Assembly: GCA_905182985.1 (NCBI GenBank)
Contig: CAJJDN010000034.1
Span: 127,736-191,735 of the forward strand
DNA length: 64,000 nucleotides
Source: Paramecium sonneborni
Taxonomy: Eukaryota > Ciliophora > Oligohymenophorea > Peniculida > Parameciidae
Direction: 5' to 3'
Part shown: positions 25,201-41,018 of the stretch, piece by piece
Layout: each line of letters begins with the position of its first letter
Numbering within the stretch: the first letter of the stretch is position 1
Program-made: the position numbers and the translations under genes
The notes under the pieces: generated by a model
What the model was told of the DNA's origin: nothing
Databases searched by the model: none
Seen by the model: only the letters and a program-made list of their open reading frames with translations

Positions 25201-28200
25201 CTTATCACCATTATCATACCATCCACCTTGATCTAAAAATTGTCTTAAAATTTCTATTGGAGGTTAAGCTCCCCACTTCTCTTTTGCAGGCATATTTAAA
25301 TCATCAACAAATATAACATAATTACCTATTCTTGGTCCATAATACCCTTTCCTAATTCTCTCCAATTTCTAATCAATAATGAATTATGTTTATGTAGATG
25401 TTGTCTATGCAGAAAATCCTAATTCTATTGCAGAGTATTATCCTTTTGGCAACTCTGCCAAAACATTTTTTATATAAACACTCTTTCCTGTACCTGTTGG
25501 ACCACAAAATAATGTTTAAGTACCTGAAAATATGTTCTTTAATAACCAATATGAATAACGTACTGTATCTGTTGTTTTCACTAGTATTTCATGCGGTTAT
25601 AACTTTGGTGATATTTATTCATTCTTATCAATCAATTAAGTCCATAAAATCCATTCTCCATCACTCTTATTCTACTTCAAATCAAAAATGTAATCAAAAA
25701 GACTTCCTCGATCAGGAATTGCCACCTTCTTTTTTGGAGCATCATTTTTTGTATGGATATCTCCTCCACATAATCTCTTCATAAATTAATCAAATGGTTT
25801 CCTGAAATCTGTACTTACACTTGCTCCAAATGACCATATCAGAGCAAACACAAATTATTACTACAATAATCCTTATCTTATCTTTGAATCAAGTGCCTTT
25901 AATTATTCATCATCAAACACTTAAAGAAGAGATTTAAACAGTTTTGTATGACTTACTAGTAAATTTGCATTCTAGCATGGAGATATTTCATATTTCTCTG
26001 ATGCCATTCTTTAATGAGAGTGGAATTCCATTAATGGTTCCATCATTGCATCATACAGCTCTTAAATTTCTTCTAAATCTTCCTTCAATAATACTTTTGG
26101 TAAAGTATTCATCCAAGATTTTTGTAAGGGTTTCCAACCCACAATCTATGGTTCCATATAAATCATACCACATCTTGATACTGTTGCTGGAGATGCTGCT
26201 TATAAATCCATTGGTTCAAATATCATGTTCATTGCTTTACTCATCGCAATAATTTCTCCAGAATTTAAACATAACTTTTTATTATCATCCAAAACTGTAT
26301 TCATATTCTCAATCCAAACTGCATCAATTGGACCATCAAAAATTAACCATTTTCGATCCTCGTCTTCTGCTTTAGCAAATTATCTAAATTTAACAGCTAA
26401 TACTCCATCATACCATTCGTGAGAGACTTCATCGAATTTACCATATAATTCTTTCATAGTAATAGATTTAGGATTTAATGTGATAATTTATACTTTCTTT
26501 TCATTCATCTATCCTCTTTCATTTAATTAAGTTAAAGCACCTGCTAATACTTTGATAGCACTAGTTTTTCCACCAAAAGGTAATCCGACAACCATTAAAC
26601 CATGTCTTACAAGAATCATTTCATATAATTAAATAACTTTAACAATAAAATCTGGAACTTTCTAAAGATTCAATTTTTCAATTTCAATATTGATGCACTC
26701 AAACATATTTTTGTAATCAATTTCAGGTAATTTGATTCCAGGAAATAAATCATTAGTAATACCTTAAAATAAGGGTAAATCAAAAGATAAAAATTTTGCA
26801 AGATTAACATCATTAATAGCTCTAAGCATCAAAATGAATTCATCTTCACTTTAGAACTTTCTTTTCAAATTACCAGCAGCCGTTAGCACAGATTTAACAG
26901 CTCTCATACCATAATCATAATGATCTTAAGATGATAATTATTCTGAACATAATTGATAGGTTGTAACAATTTTTCTAGCTAAATCTCTAGCTTAACTAAA
27001 TCCATAAGAATATAATGAAATTTCAGCAATCATTTCGTAATTTGGAACCATCATAGCAACAGATCTGAATAAGGCTTTCAAGTTATCAGGTAATTCTGAT
27101 CTTCCAGCATAACCAGGATTCATGGTAATAAAACAATTACATGTTTAAATTAACCTAATATCTGATCCTTCAAAAGTAAAACTAGATTTATTAGATGCTC
27201 TAGCTATTTAAATGGTAAGAATTTATTAAGCAACGACAGATAAGACTTCTAAATCAATACGATTGAATTCATCAAAACATGACCATGCTCCAGAACTAGC
27301 AAGTCCTTTAAAGAATTTACCCATAGCCTTATAATCTAACCCATCAGAACAATTAAAAACAACACATTATCTAGCTAAAGCTTTAGCTAAATCTTTAACA
27401 GTTTCAGTTTTACCTGTTCCTGCAGGTCCTTCTGGTGCTCCACCATAATTAAGATGGATTGCACCACATAATGTTCTATAACATCTATCTGTTAATGGCG
27501 TAATAACCAATCTAGCAGAATTACCCAAATATTCATAATTGTATTCGCATACTGCATTAATAATTTTAACAGTAGTATTATTATCTATCCAATAATAACG
27601 TAATTAAGCTTACCAAGAGAATTCATTAACTTTTTCTACGTTTTCTTTATGTAATTAATTTAATACGTCTCTATTGTGAACATCTAATACAATCATAGCT
27701 TCTAATGTGCATCTATCCAAAACTGAAATCTCAGTACGAACCAAAGCAACAATCTCTTGTAATTATTATGTACATATGGCTGCATATTAGCCAACACCTT
27801 CATTTCCTTTTTCTAACATATTTCTTTCTGTTTCACTTGTCCAAAATGTCATATCCATATTTAATACTGCCATACCACATCTATTTATAACCCAACTTCT
27901 TCTATTTACATCACTATATTCTTTAAATGCTTTCTCTGTTTAATAATGAATACTCTCAATCATTCTTTTTTCTACTTCTACTAACCATTCATCAACATTT
28001 CCTCTTGCTGCATTTGTATCCACAATATTCTAAAATTATACATATTCTTATTCTGATGAATACATTCCATGAATCTTTTTTTCTCCATCAATTTTTAATT
28101 TCTAAATACCTTCAAAACATTTCTTTAAGTGTGGTTACACTCTTTAGGGATCTTTTGTTTCTGATAGAATTTCCAATAACTCATCATTTGAGAGAAAATA

Positions 28201-31200
28201 AAATCTTGGGAAATTAGTTCTTTTACCTTCCAAATAAGAATTTAATCCTTTCTAACACACTTCTAATGATGTATGACATTCTTTCAATATATCTAACATT
28301 TTTCTATTTTTTGTATATTCGATAACTTTAGGATTTGAATTCACTTTATTCATAATAGATTTCCAACTAGCATCAACTTCCTTAAATCTAGTTCCTTCCA
28401 TTGCAAGATGTTTTAATATATCTGGACTTGTAAATACTGGTTCCAAATACATCCAAACACCTTGTACTTTTAACCAATAATCAAATAATGATTATGTATA
28501 ATATAGAAATGCTTCCCATTCAGCTATTCTACTTTCAAAACTTCTTGCATATGGAGAACCTTTCATTGTAATTGTCTTTACAATTTAATCATCCAATAAA
28601 GTTTATACTTCATCATTTGATGCTCCTGAAACAATAAATGTACCAGTATCTTTCCATGGTTTAAGCTCAGTAATTACATTATCCCAATCTTCTTGCATTT
28701 TATTCAAAATCTTTTCTAAATTATATTCTTTAGTAGCAGAATCAGATATTTCTTCAAATTTAAGAAAATGTTATTTCAAATCTAATTCAATTAATTTAGA
28801 CAGTTATTATTCTTTATCTGGTCTAACTGGAAATCCCATTATTTAAGATATCTCTTCCCAATGTCTTTCTTTCATACCTGGATTAGAGAATACTCTAACC
28901 AATGGTAATTATACTTAAAAGTCATTTATTTTATCTGTTAAATATTTGATCAAAGTCATTGTTCCTGAAGGCGTAACATTTTTTGGAAATTGATATTGCA
29001 ATTTCTTAGCTTAAGTTAACATTGTTTTAACATCTTTTTCAATATTTTCTGCATCTAATCTAAATATAAACTTAGCTTTTGTCCAATTAGTCGAATTTTA
29101 TTCCCAATCTCTTAATTAATGCCATAATTCCTCATAAGGCTTAATACTACTTTAAGCATCTTATAATTTAACAAACTCTGTAGGTTACCAACCCAATTAT
29201 TCTTCTCTCATTTAAATATCCTACATTTCAGCTACATATTCTTATAATTTCTTAACATGATTATCAACAATATCATTAGCTTCTTTTACTTAATAAGCAG
29301 AAGTATATGATGTTTTCAATCTATTAATACTTTAAGTGATTTCATCAAGATTATTTTAAAATTTCTCTCTTCTTTCTCTAATAAATTATTCTAATTAATC
29401 TCTATCCTTCTAAATACGGATTTCTTCTTAATCAACCTTAAGCATTAAGGAATGTACTAATCTAGAAGTATTAGAAATTTAAATTAAATCATCTTCATTA
29501 ATTTAATAATTAGTTGTATACAACTAATACAACCATTTTTACAAATCTATGAAATCATTTTAGACTTTCTTATTTTCTGTTTTCCTAATCTTCTCTAAAG
29601 CTGCTTCTAATTCAACCAATCTTTCAGTTGTATCAGCTCTACCTTAAATATTATCTTGAAGTGCTTGAATTTCTTTGCTGATTCTTTAATTAGTTGTCAT
29701 AATGTAATCATGAATATTTCTTTCCAACAATTAAATAATTTCTTATATGATGTCTAAATACTTTCTTTTAACTTCACATCCATCAACCAAAATCATATTT
29801 ACACGTACAAAAAATGGTATAGCTTCATTTACTTATTCATATAGTTATGAATAATTATTGAATGCTTGAATAAATTCATTTCTTGTTCTTGCAACACTTG
29901 TCCATTAAGTAGCTTTCTCTGTCTCTCTTAAGAGATATGAATATTTCTCATAAATCTCTAAAGTGCTTTCAACATTTTTCAAATTTATATCTAAAATCTC
30001 ATTGATTGTCTTATAAGTTGAAACAAATGTATCATCATCTTCTGGAATCTTCCAAAGCGATGTTTTTTCACTTCTTGATATTGTATTTTCAGGTCTTTAA
30101 AAATTCTCTGAACATTTGTAAATATCATCAATTAATTTTAAAATTCCATTTTTGATGCTCATTTGAAGATGATCAGCGAATTCAATTTTATTTCCATCAT
30201 GTTTTAATTTAACAGTAAGAAAAACATCTTCAATAGGTTTATCAAAATCATCTTCTTCAGCAATAACTTATTAAGGTGTTCTTAAAAGCTTCTTATCAAA
30301 TCTTTTAAAGAAATTTCTATATGAAATTAAACTTTCATTGATTTAAGTTCTCAATAAATTACTCATTAAAGTAGCAGTACTTTCAAAGAATAACATAGCA
30401 TGTCTTTTATTTCTATTTGCAACATGTAATTCTTTTTAATAGAGATCTGCTACCTCTTTATGCCATTCATTCTATAAATGATTTTTAACTTCTTAAATAC
30501 GATCCTATTAAACTTTAGTAAAATAATTAATGTTCATAGGTTAATCTTTAGCAGATGATAAAACTAAGAAATTCATTTTTGAATATTTAGCATACCAACT
30601 CTTCAACAATTACAGTGTAGTATTACTATTGATTACTAAGTTCTAAACCATAGCATCACGAGCTTCATTAACTTTCTTTTTCCATTCCTCACTAGGTTCT
30701 ATACCTTTATAAACAGCAGATCCATATTCTGGAATTTCATCAATAATCTCTACTATTCCTATTCTCAATCTCTCTTCTTCATCTTTAAGAACATAATCCA
30801 AAATTGCTTTTTTCATACTTTAATTGTAATCGTGTGTTATTTCATTCATCATTTCTTCAACATACTTTTAACTTAGTTAATCTCCTAATTTCTTTAAATC
30901 TCTTGGTAACAGCTCAATAATGTCTTAAACCCATTATTATTTAATCTCTGCTATAAATTCTTATGGTATTTCATTATTAATATAAGCTTAATATCTTGCA
31001 TAACAATTATTCTTAGATTCCAATTTCTCCTTCAATTCTTTTGTTCTTAATTTCCCTGTTACATATAATAATTCTTCTTCCAAAGATGCAGGCTTCTATA
31101 ATAATTCTGGATTTGCTGTGAAATTCACTTTCGATTCAAATGCTTTCAATATTCTTACACCTTTAGATTCACTATCAAAATAGAATCTCTTTGCTCCAGG

Positions 31201-31428
31201 ATTATAATTAGATGCTATTCTTCCCACAACACTACTATTATATTTCATCCCTGATATTGGAGCTGCCAATGTTCTAGCAAATTTATCTAAAATTGGAGGG
31301 AAACGAATCTTTGCATTCTATGGTTTTATAAATTATTAAGTCATCAAAGCTGCAGGATTCTCAACTAATTTAGAAAAATCTTAATTTTTAGCTAATGGAT
31401 CTGTACCTGCTCCAAGCATCTCAGGCAT
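19270..31428 (-). CDS. axonemal dynein heavy chain (single-headed inner-arm type)
   Basis: About 4,000 residues, starting [14 protein letters not shown] and ending [15 protein letters not shown]+ P-loops occur in order: GPAGTGKT (AAA1, near 27,430), [10 protein letters not shown] (AAA2, near 26,580), one near 25,490 (AAA3) and GVGGSGRQSL (AAA4, near 24,370). The stalk coiled coil lies near 23,350-23,600 and 22,790-22,960 around the microtubule-binding tip. The C-terminal domain has [20 protein letters not shown]. Length and this C-terminus fit the DNAH3/7/12 group of monomeric inner-arm dyneins. Short introns occur, for example 19501-19522 and 19652-19674. It slides axonemal doublets to bend cilia. 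I sampled the frame rather than reading every codon. Confidence 0.95.
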
Positions 31429-31605
31429 TATAGGAATACTAATTAAATTTTTTATTTTTTATACTGTTCTAATTTTCCTATTCTCCTTGTTGGAGTCTAC
31501 ATCATTTTTTATTAAGAGTTTTCATTAAAAATCTCAAAGGCTGCTTTTTTTGATTGCAACAATTAACTCTACTCTATTGACTATTACATGACTATCAATT
31601 AGAAT

Positions 31606-32427
31606 TCATAATTTACTTTCTTATTATTATTATTAGATTTAATTCTTAACCATTTAGAAATTAGATATTTGCCCCCTTGTTTATAATGTTATGGCATGCT
31701 TTGATTATTCAATCAAATTTCTAACAGTCTTTTTTGTTTATGATCCTTATTTGATTTATGATTGAACTTTTGATTTTAAAAGTGGTTCAAATGTAAATGT
31801 GGAATCAAATCTTAAAAATTTTCCAAAATATCCTAAATCAACCTCCACTTATGTTTTTGTTTTTATTTTTTAAATTAAAGATTAGAATACTCCCTCTACA
31901 ATTGCTTAAATTAATGATCTATCCACTCCCATCTACTTATTAGATACAATAGATTTATCATTAACTTTTTAAGTCTGCTATACTTAAGTCTCTATTCCTC
32001 CACATAATTTAGCAATTTAATGATAACTGATTTTTATTGTTGGAGTTGGTGTTTCTATTTCTCCCTATTTCGTAATCATATTTCAATATATACTCTATAT
32101 CGTAGATTTGAGCTATTCAAAAAATTCTCGTTTGGATAAAATAGAACACTTTTCTCTTTATCTAATGCTATCTCTTCTCCCTATAAATGTGGTAATCTAA
32201 ATGCAAAGTTACCTAATAAATTTGTAATATATCCCTTACCTAAATGTGGAATATTTATTGTCCTCTCAACATCAAAGTTCATTTTACTCCACTTTATAAA
32301 TGCATTCCAAATTTCTGCAACTTTGTCTAATGGCTCACCATTTAATCTTTTTTATTTAATCAAATTCATACTCCAATTCTGTCAAAAGGCGCTCAATGTT
32401 GTAATGCTCAATTTGCAATTCTGCCAT
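31606..32427 (-). CDS. CCDC81-like HU-domain protein (one frame break)
   Basis: Starts MAELQIEHYNIE at 32427. After a break at the T6 run 32348-32353 it continues with DKVAEIWNAFIKW, INIPHLGKG and YFGKFLRFDSTFTFEPL. This pattern of two bacterial-HU-like modules, with a P-x-L-G tip, matches the CCDC81 family known from centrosome and cilia proteomes. A 29-nt intron joins the two modules. TGA at 31606-31608, only 178 bp upstream of the dynein start. The frame break is a homopolymer length change and may be a sequencing fault. Family call is from pattern memory, not a search. Confidence 0.6.
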
Positions 32428-32600
32428 TTAAAACAGTTTTGCTTTTTTAATTATAATAATTAGGAATTACTGAGAAGAAATTCTTTATATATTAATCCAC
32501 TAGAGTTTAAATATATAATCACATTGTTATTTAGCTTTAGAAAACTGAAAATAGATTCTATTTTTGTTTATATTTTAATAAATAAACTTGATTAATATAA

Positions 32601-32828
32601 ATGAGCAAACCTGGATTAGGTCTTAATTCCTTTCACTTAGTTTTTATTGAAAAATCATATGGTGACATTGATGAAGGAAATTATCAAAGAATTTATTCAG
32701 ATAAAACTATGGTTGAGAACAGAGTGAAATTTGATGAAGAAATCATGATATGCTTTTTTCATTAAAAAGAAAAAGTTACTTAAATTGTAGATAACAAAAA
32801 GAAAACTATAAAGGAATGCTTGAAATGA
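32601..32828 (+). CDS. hypothetical protein, 75 aa
   Basis: Single-exon frame from ATG 32601 (MSKPGLGLNSFHLVF) to TGA 32826-32828. Hydrophilic, no membrane span, no recognised domain. The divergent neighbour starts 173 bp away. The coding composition looks real, but the length leaves doubt. Confidence 0.5.
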
Positions 32829-33244
32829 TGGGAATCTAATTAATGAAATTATATTATTCTTTATACTCTGTTCTTACTTAATCACTTATATTATTAAACA
32901 AAACAAAAAATGCAAATAAATACATTTTAAACTTTTATATATATCACAATTACAAAATCTTTGTTTTCTATTCATCACTCATTTATAACCATTACCAAGC
33001 CTTTATTCTAATATTTTTCAATTCATATTTTTTTGACACACCTTCCAAAATCCATTCATTTATATAATGAAACCCTGTATATTATTGCTAGATATAAATC
33101 ATATGATTACCATATCATGTGTTACAAATAAAGAATTATCCACTGATATTATCATTCTTTTTGACTCAATATAAAAATCTACACATTAAGAGTCAAAACA
33201 ATAATTCATTGTATACTCTATCTATTTCTTATCTAGGAATTTCA
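32829..33244. other. intergenic between convergent genes
   Basis: AT-rich 3' spacer. A plus-strand open stretch around 33119-33304 overlaps the end of the minus-strand gene and looks like its shadow. Confidence 0.5.
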
Positions 33245-36200
33245 TCAATGAACGGAATTATTAAGTTGATTTCTGATTTGCAATTAAATTTTACTAAACT
33301 CTAGCTTTTCCTCTTTCAACAATTTATTTTGCCTGTTCTTATTATAAAATATTTAATTCTTCAATTATTAATTAAATTGTTTACGTAGATTCAAATATCC
33401 ACTGAACTCTATCAGATTATAAATATCCATAAATTGACGGACTATTATAGGTACTTTTTAAATCTTATCCGAATCAACAAACGAAGAAACTCTACCATTA
33501 TTTATAAGTCAAATTCTTACTTCTTCATCAAATGCATAATGGTACTTTCATATCTCTAAAAAAGATTCTAATTAAATTCTTTCATAAAATAATAAAAATT
33601 TGTTAATATACTCCAAAGACTATAAACGCTAACAATTCCATTATCTAGAATTTTCAATTCTTCTTATATATGTTCCAATATATTTACAATTAATTCCTAA
33701 TTAAAGTATCCAAGCTTAGCAAATGAATTCATTATATCTAATAATTCTACTAAGGTGTAGTATCTAGAATTTTTTATAATTATGTTGCTTAGATTATCAT
33801 ACAGAGGCTTTGTATAAATTTTCATTTCAGCAAATTTTTAAACAATTGAAACTATTTGTGTAGATTTTAAATTCTGATCTTAATCTTATATTTAATCAAT
33901 AAGAAAATTGATTATTTCTTTATTTGATAATTTTAATTTCTTTGCAAATTCTAAATAATCTAAACATGCTTAAATATGTGGAATTTCTTAATTTCTAATT
34001 TATTTACATTTTGAAAACATCTATTAAAATAAATCTTCATATATTTTTATAAATTAATATCTATTTTCACATTAATTTATAATTCTTATTACTTTTTTTA
34101 GACCTGGTCTCATGTTCTTCATATTCAATTATTCATTAAGATTTTAAAAATGTAATTTTATAAAATCTGACAAGCCATCATCTTCTTCTTTTTAGTACTT
34201 CATTCTCCAAGCATCATAATCTAACAGAATCATTAATCCCTCTTAATAAGATTCTTTTTTATGCAAAGAAAAATTAAATTGAATCAATTCAGTCTTTAAT
34301 TAACTTATTGATTATTCTAATACATTTACGTCTACTACACAATTAAGTTTTTCTTTAAATTTTAATTAATAAAGTAATATTTTAGTACTAATTAATATAT
34401 AAAGAAACTTATCCAATTTTAATTTTAAAATCTTAACTAAGTACGAATTAATAACAGATAATTTATCATAATTATTTGGTGTAAAATCTACTATTAATTA
34501 TGCAACTTAAATCTTTTGAAAATCATCTAAATCATCTGCTTATATACAGAGAAACTAACATATGATTTAGATTAAGTTTGTTTTTACTTCCAAATTAGAT
34601 AGAGTATTACTAAAACGAAAAAATAATTGTAAATCTACCTCTAACTTTCCTTAATATTAAGAAATTTATGTTGATATAAAATTTAATAAATCTCTTATTT
34701 ATTATTAAACAGTTCCTCTTGTGGTATGTAAAGTATATTTTGGACAATACAAAACTATTTTAAAGATTAAATTTAATATTTAATTTACGTCAAATGTTCC
34801 ATCATTAATACTCTTATTTGCAATATCGAAAAGCCATTTAGATATTTATTTAACCAACTTATCATTTAAATAATCAATATTTGAAATATTATTTATTATA
34901 CTTTATAATTAATCAAGTGAAGGTTTCATGATTTCACTTTTTGATTTTAATTCATGATTAAAATGAATCTGACTATTTAACCTTAAAAGAAAATGAATAA
35001 AGTCTTTTTCAGGTAATTCGTCTAATTTTATTTCCTTATTAATAAACTCATAAAAAGGATCCCCATGATATGGTTCCAATTTTAAAATATAATGGCTTAT
35101 TGATAATTTACTTTTGCTTTCAAGTTGTTCTAATTTGAGCATCAATTATTCTGTAGATGCTCTTATATTTTCTTTTTGTTCCAAAGTTGGTAAATCATTC
35201 ATATACCTATGACAATAATAAGCTGAATCTATTAATCTAGGAAGATGATCACTACTGATTTTTATCTAATCCAAAAATTCTGAAACCCTATTTTGTTTAA
35301 TAATTGCTTATATGAGTTATATTTTTTATTTTGAATTCAAATTCTAAGCATTATTCAACCTTTATATTATAGAATTGATTAAAGCTTTATTTTGTTTTCC
35401 AAACTCTAAATTTATAAATTCTAACAAGAGATTGTTTTCATTAACTTCATCAAATTTAATATTATTGAGAATTTATTACATCTTTTCTGGTTTAGGTTGA
35501 TTGAAAGATCTCTGTTCTTTTAGATTTAAATAGAATCTTAATTTATTTTGACTACTCAAAGAATCTATTTCAATTGAGTTATATATTTCTTCAAAAAGAG
35601 TATTTGGAAAAGTATCAGTTAAACTTTAATAAGATTGTAATAATTTTAATTTAGAATGTAAATTAATCTTTCCTATATTTTCGACAAATATTTCAGCCAA
35701 CTTATATAGTAATTAAGGTAATTATTTATATGATGTACTTAAATGTAATTTCATTTTTGCTAATTAATTAAATACTGCTATTTATTATTGTATCGACATA
35801 TCATCAACCATACTTATTAATAATCTACTAGCTTTTAATGCTAAATCTGAATGAAAAATAGATTTTAATTGGCTTGATTCTATATAACAAGCTCTGATAA
35901 TTTAACAAAGTCCAACTATATTAAATTTAACAGTTCTTAGTTGATTTTTTAAGATCTTACCTATATGGAACATCCTCCAACCTTACTTAGAATAGAAATA
36001 AAATATGTGTGGCAATTATTTTGAATTATAATTTTGTAAATTCTACTCTAAATGCTTCTTTATTTAGGAATTATATTATTTATTTTACAACTTTTACAAC
36101 AATAACATTACTGTTATAATTTGTGAAGGCTTCAATTTATCGAAATTAGGTAAGACATTTTCTGTAATGAATTGATTAAGAAGTTCATTTTATTCTAATG

Positions 36201-36480
36201 AGTTCTTTTAAAGAAGGGTACTAATTTAAAAAACAGGGAAATGAATCTATTCTGGAGTTAAATTGTTTTCTTGATAAACTTGAATGACTTCTTCAATTGT
36301 TTAAGCATTTGCAAAATGTTAATATGTTTCATCATTTACTAAAGCAGCCTTAAATTCATAATCAGATTCATCATCACTAATGAATTGATAATCTTTTTAT
36401 ATAAAGGGTTAAGAAAAGCATGCTATACTTTTATTTATAAACCTGAATGAGAGCTTGCTAAAGTGTAGAATTTTAAGCAT
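33245..36480 (-). CDS. large alpha-helical protein, possibly mitochondrial
   Basis: About 1,065 residues with a single 29-nt intron (33492-33520). The first 25 residues (MLKILHFSKLSFRFINKSI) are basic, hydroxylated, without acids, and amphipathic, as in mitochondrial presequences. The body is a long series of helical segments separated by polar loops, resembling helical-repeat RNA-binding proteins such as the FASTK/RAP or octotricopeptide type, but I see no signature that fixes a family. The C-terminus is a charged coiled-coil-like helix ending at TGA 33245-33247. Function is not known. Confidence 0.65.
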
Positions 36481-36650
36481 AATTAAAAAATTTATAAAAA
36501 ATTTGATTATTTCAACAAGAGAGTCTTTTAAAGAAAAACAATGAGCTTTTGAAACATTCAAATTTTAATATTTAATTTAAATACCATAGTTTTTTGGTTT
36601 GATATATTAATTTTTATGAGATTTTGATTGATATAAAATATTATAAAAAA

Positions 36651-39082
36651 ATGAATAACTAATCTGTTAATGTGCTATCGAATGATTAGATAAAGATGAA
36701 AGTATCAGAAGTATTTTAAACACATTATATTAATACTTAAACATCAAAACAAGAATAAACAATTGTAATTTGCTTAATAATATTTGGCAACATAATTTGG
36801 AATGTCATTGGAAATCTTTAGAATACTGATTTGAGTCAATACAGCTAAGAATTGACAATTAAAATTATAGAGACCTATTGGATTATATTTCAATATCTGA
36901 AGAAAAAGTAAAACATTTGTTAAAAAATTTTTAGAACTACTTAAACTCCCGAATCTCTTCTGAATTTAGGTTTAGTAATTTTACTGATAAATAGTTTAAT
37001 AACTACATTAACTATAGACAAGTAAGATTCTTTTAATATTTTTTAGTGTATAAAAAAGGTCAGAATAAGTACTTGACTAATTTACTTTTTTTATATTAAT
37101 CCATTAATATATCTACAACCGACATTCCTTGAAATTACATAATATGCATTAAGTAGTTGGAATAAGTGGTGTTTTAATATTTTAATGCCTATGGGGAGAG
37201 CATTTTTTAAGTACAATAAAATTGATAACAGTTTAATCTGTTTTTATTTTATCAAAATAATTACGATAATAAAGACTGTTAAATGAAACATCAAATAAAA
37301 TCAAGCAATTTAATTAAGAATTGGATCAAATGAAGTAGTAGTAACAATAATAAATTAATAAATATTAAGAAGAAATAGATTCAAAATCTTAGATGTAACT
37401 ATAATCAAGGGCTAATGATTTAGTGAACAAATTAAAATTAATTAAATTTAAACAGTAATGCACAATTAAAAATCAGATGTTAAAAAATGTTAGTCAATAA
37501 TAAGAAAAATTATAATCGATGGTTTCAATAACAGAAGTATTTGGTAAAGATGAAGTTGATGAAGTTACTAATTAAAATTATCAATAATCAACTCCAAAAT
37601 TGGAGAACTTTAAAAGAAGAGCAAGTAGAACTCTTTCATAAAATTCAGATTTAAAAGGAAAGAACTTATAATTTGATTAATATTAATCTCACTCTGACTA
37701 AGATATAGTTGAGGGAGATAATGTTATTACTATTGATGAAATTGATGATCTTTTAAATTTATTGACAGGAAAAAAAGATAATATTTGGTTACCGAAATTT
37801 TTAAGAAGTCATCGATAATTAGACTGTTAAAATAGTAATAATAGTATTTAATAAACATAAAAAGAAGATTAATTTAGTTAAGATGCTAAAAAGTAAGTTT
37901 ATATTAATTTTTAGATTCATACTTTCACATTTTACTTAAAGAGAAGCTTCATTTTAATATATTGATGATATAAAGGATGATATGGATGACATTGCTGAAA
38001 AAACTTTAATAGATTTTAATATTAATTACTTATAACCAGATTCTACTTTAAATAATTTAGATTAATCATAAAGAATGCTATTTATTGAAGGGTCAATAAA
38101 TTTATTTAAAATATTCAAAGTGATATAAACATTGAAAATAACTAATCTAGAAATACTTGGAGATTTTAGTGTCAAAATAGAATCTTTATATCAAAATAAT
38201 TTTTATCATAATTCAATGCATGCAATAGATGTTGCAAATTCAACAGCATTTTTCTTATAAAATGGATTATGCACTTTAATTGATGATTTTTAAGCTACTT
38301 GTTTGTTGATTTCTTCATTAGCACATGATATAGGACATCCAGGATTAAATAATGGATTTATGACAGCAAATAGATGTAGATTAGCATTATTGTTTAATGA
38401 TCAAAGTGTTTTGGAAAATTATCATTCATTTTTATTATTTTAAGTTCTTACTTAAAGTAAATGCAATATAACTGAAAATTTAAGTTAAAATGAAATCAAA
38501 GGATTTAGAAAATATTGTTTAAATCTAATTCTTGATACTGATCTAACCAGACACTTTTAATTGATGAATAAATTTTAAAATTATTTAAATGTTAATGAAT
38601 CTCCTGCTATTGATTAACAATTAATTATGTCTATAGGAATTAAATGTGCAGGTAATATTTATTAATTACAATAATTTAGATGTTGGTCATGGAGCAAAGG
38701 AATTGAAATTACATAAATTATGGAGTAGAAGAATAGTTGAAGAATTCTTTCTCTAAGGAGATTTAGAATAGTACCTTAAAGTACCAATTTCACCAATGTG
38801 TGATAGAAAGTAGAATGTTTCCAAATCACAAGAAGGTTTCTTAAAGGCAATTGTTTTACCAATGTTTGAGGCCTTTTCTACAATTTTAAAAAAGTAATTA
38901 CTTATTATATTTAAAGTGAAAACATCCAAAAAACTTGTGTTGATTAAGTAAAACTGAATATAGAATATTGGCAATAATAGTAAACAGATGAAAATTTTAT
39001 GGAGGAAACAATCTTTGATACAAATGCAGGATTGGAAACTCTACAAAAGTTCTTAAAAGAACCTCTTCATATTGAGATCTGA
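36651..39082 (+). CDS. membrane-anchored 3',5'-cyclic nucleotide phosphodiesterase
   Basis: The N-terminal 170 residues hold several hydrophobic helices (TIVICLIIFGNIIW, LGLVILLINSLITTL, VVGISGVLIFQ), then a Gln-rich coiled coil, then a class I PDE catalytic domain. Metal-binding motifs HNSMHAIDV and LAHDIGHPG are intact, with the downstream Asp in CADVGHG and the invariant Gln in SQEGFLKAIVLPM. It hydrolyses cAMP and/or cGMP at a membrane, probably ciliary or cortical by inference. Introns: 37022-37046, 37893-37914, 38652-38679, 38894-38916. The stop (39080-39082) lies 63 bp from the stop of the convergent CDPK gene. Confidence 0.93.
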
Positions 39083-39145
39083 TATATATGTAATAGAAAT
39101 ATATAATTAATTTAATTCAGAAAAAAACTAGTATCAAAATAATAA

Positions 39146-40853
<1,708 letters not shown>

Positions 40854-41018
40854 TTAAATGTTAATGATTAAATAAAAATATTACTTAAATCTAGAGCAAG
40901 TATTATGATCAAAATAAAATAAGTTTGGGAGATAGAATAGAAAGTGTGAAAAAACAGATGAAATGAATTATATAAATTTTGGAGATTATCAATTATAAAA
41001 CAAAGAATTTAAAATTTA

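Noticed and set aside
25398..26422. Several plus-strand open frames of 60-130 codons
   Set aside because: They lie opposite the AAA2-AAA3 region of the dynein heavy chain and have no coding character of their own.
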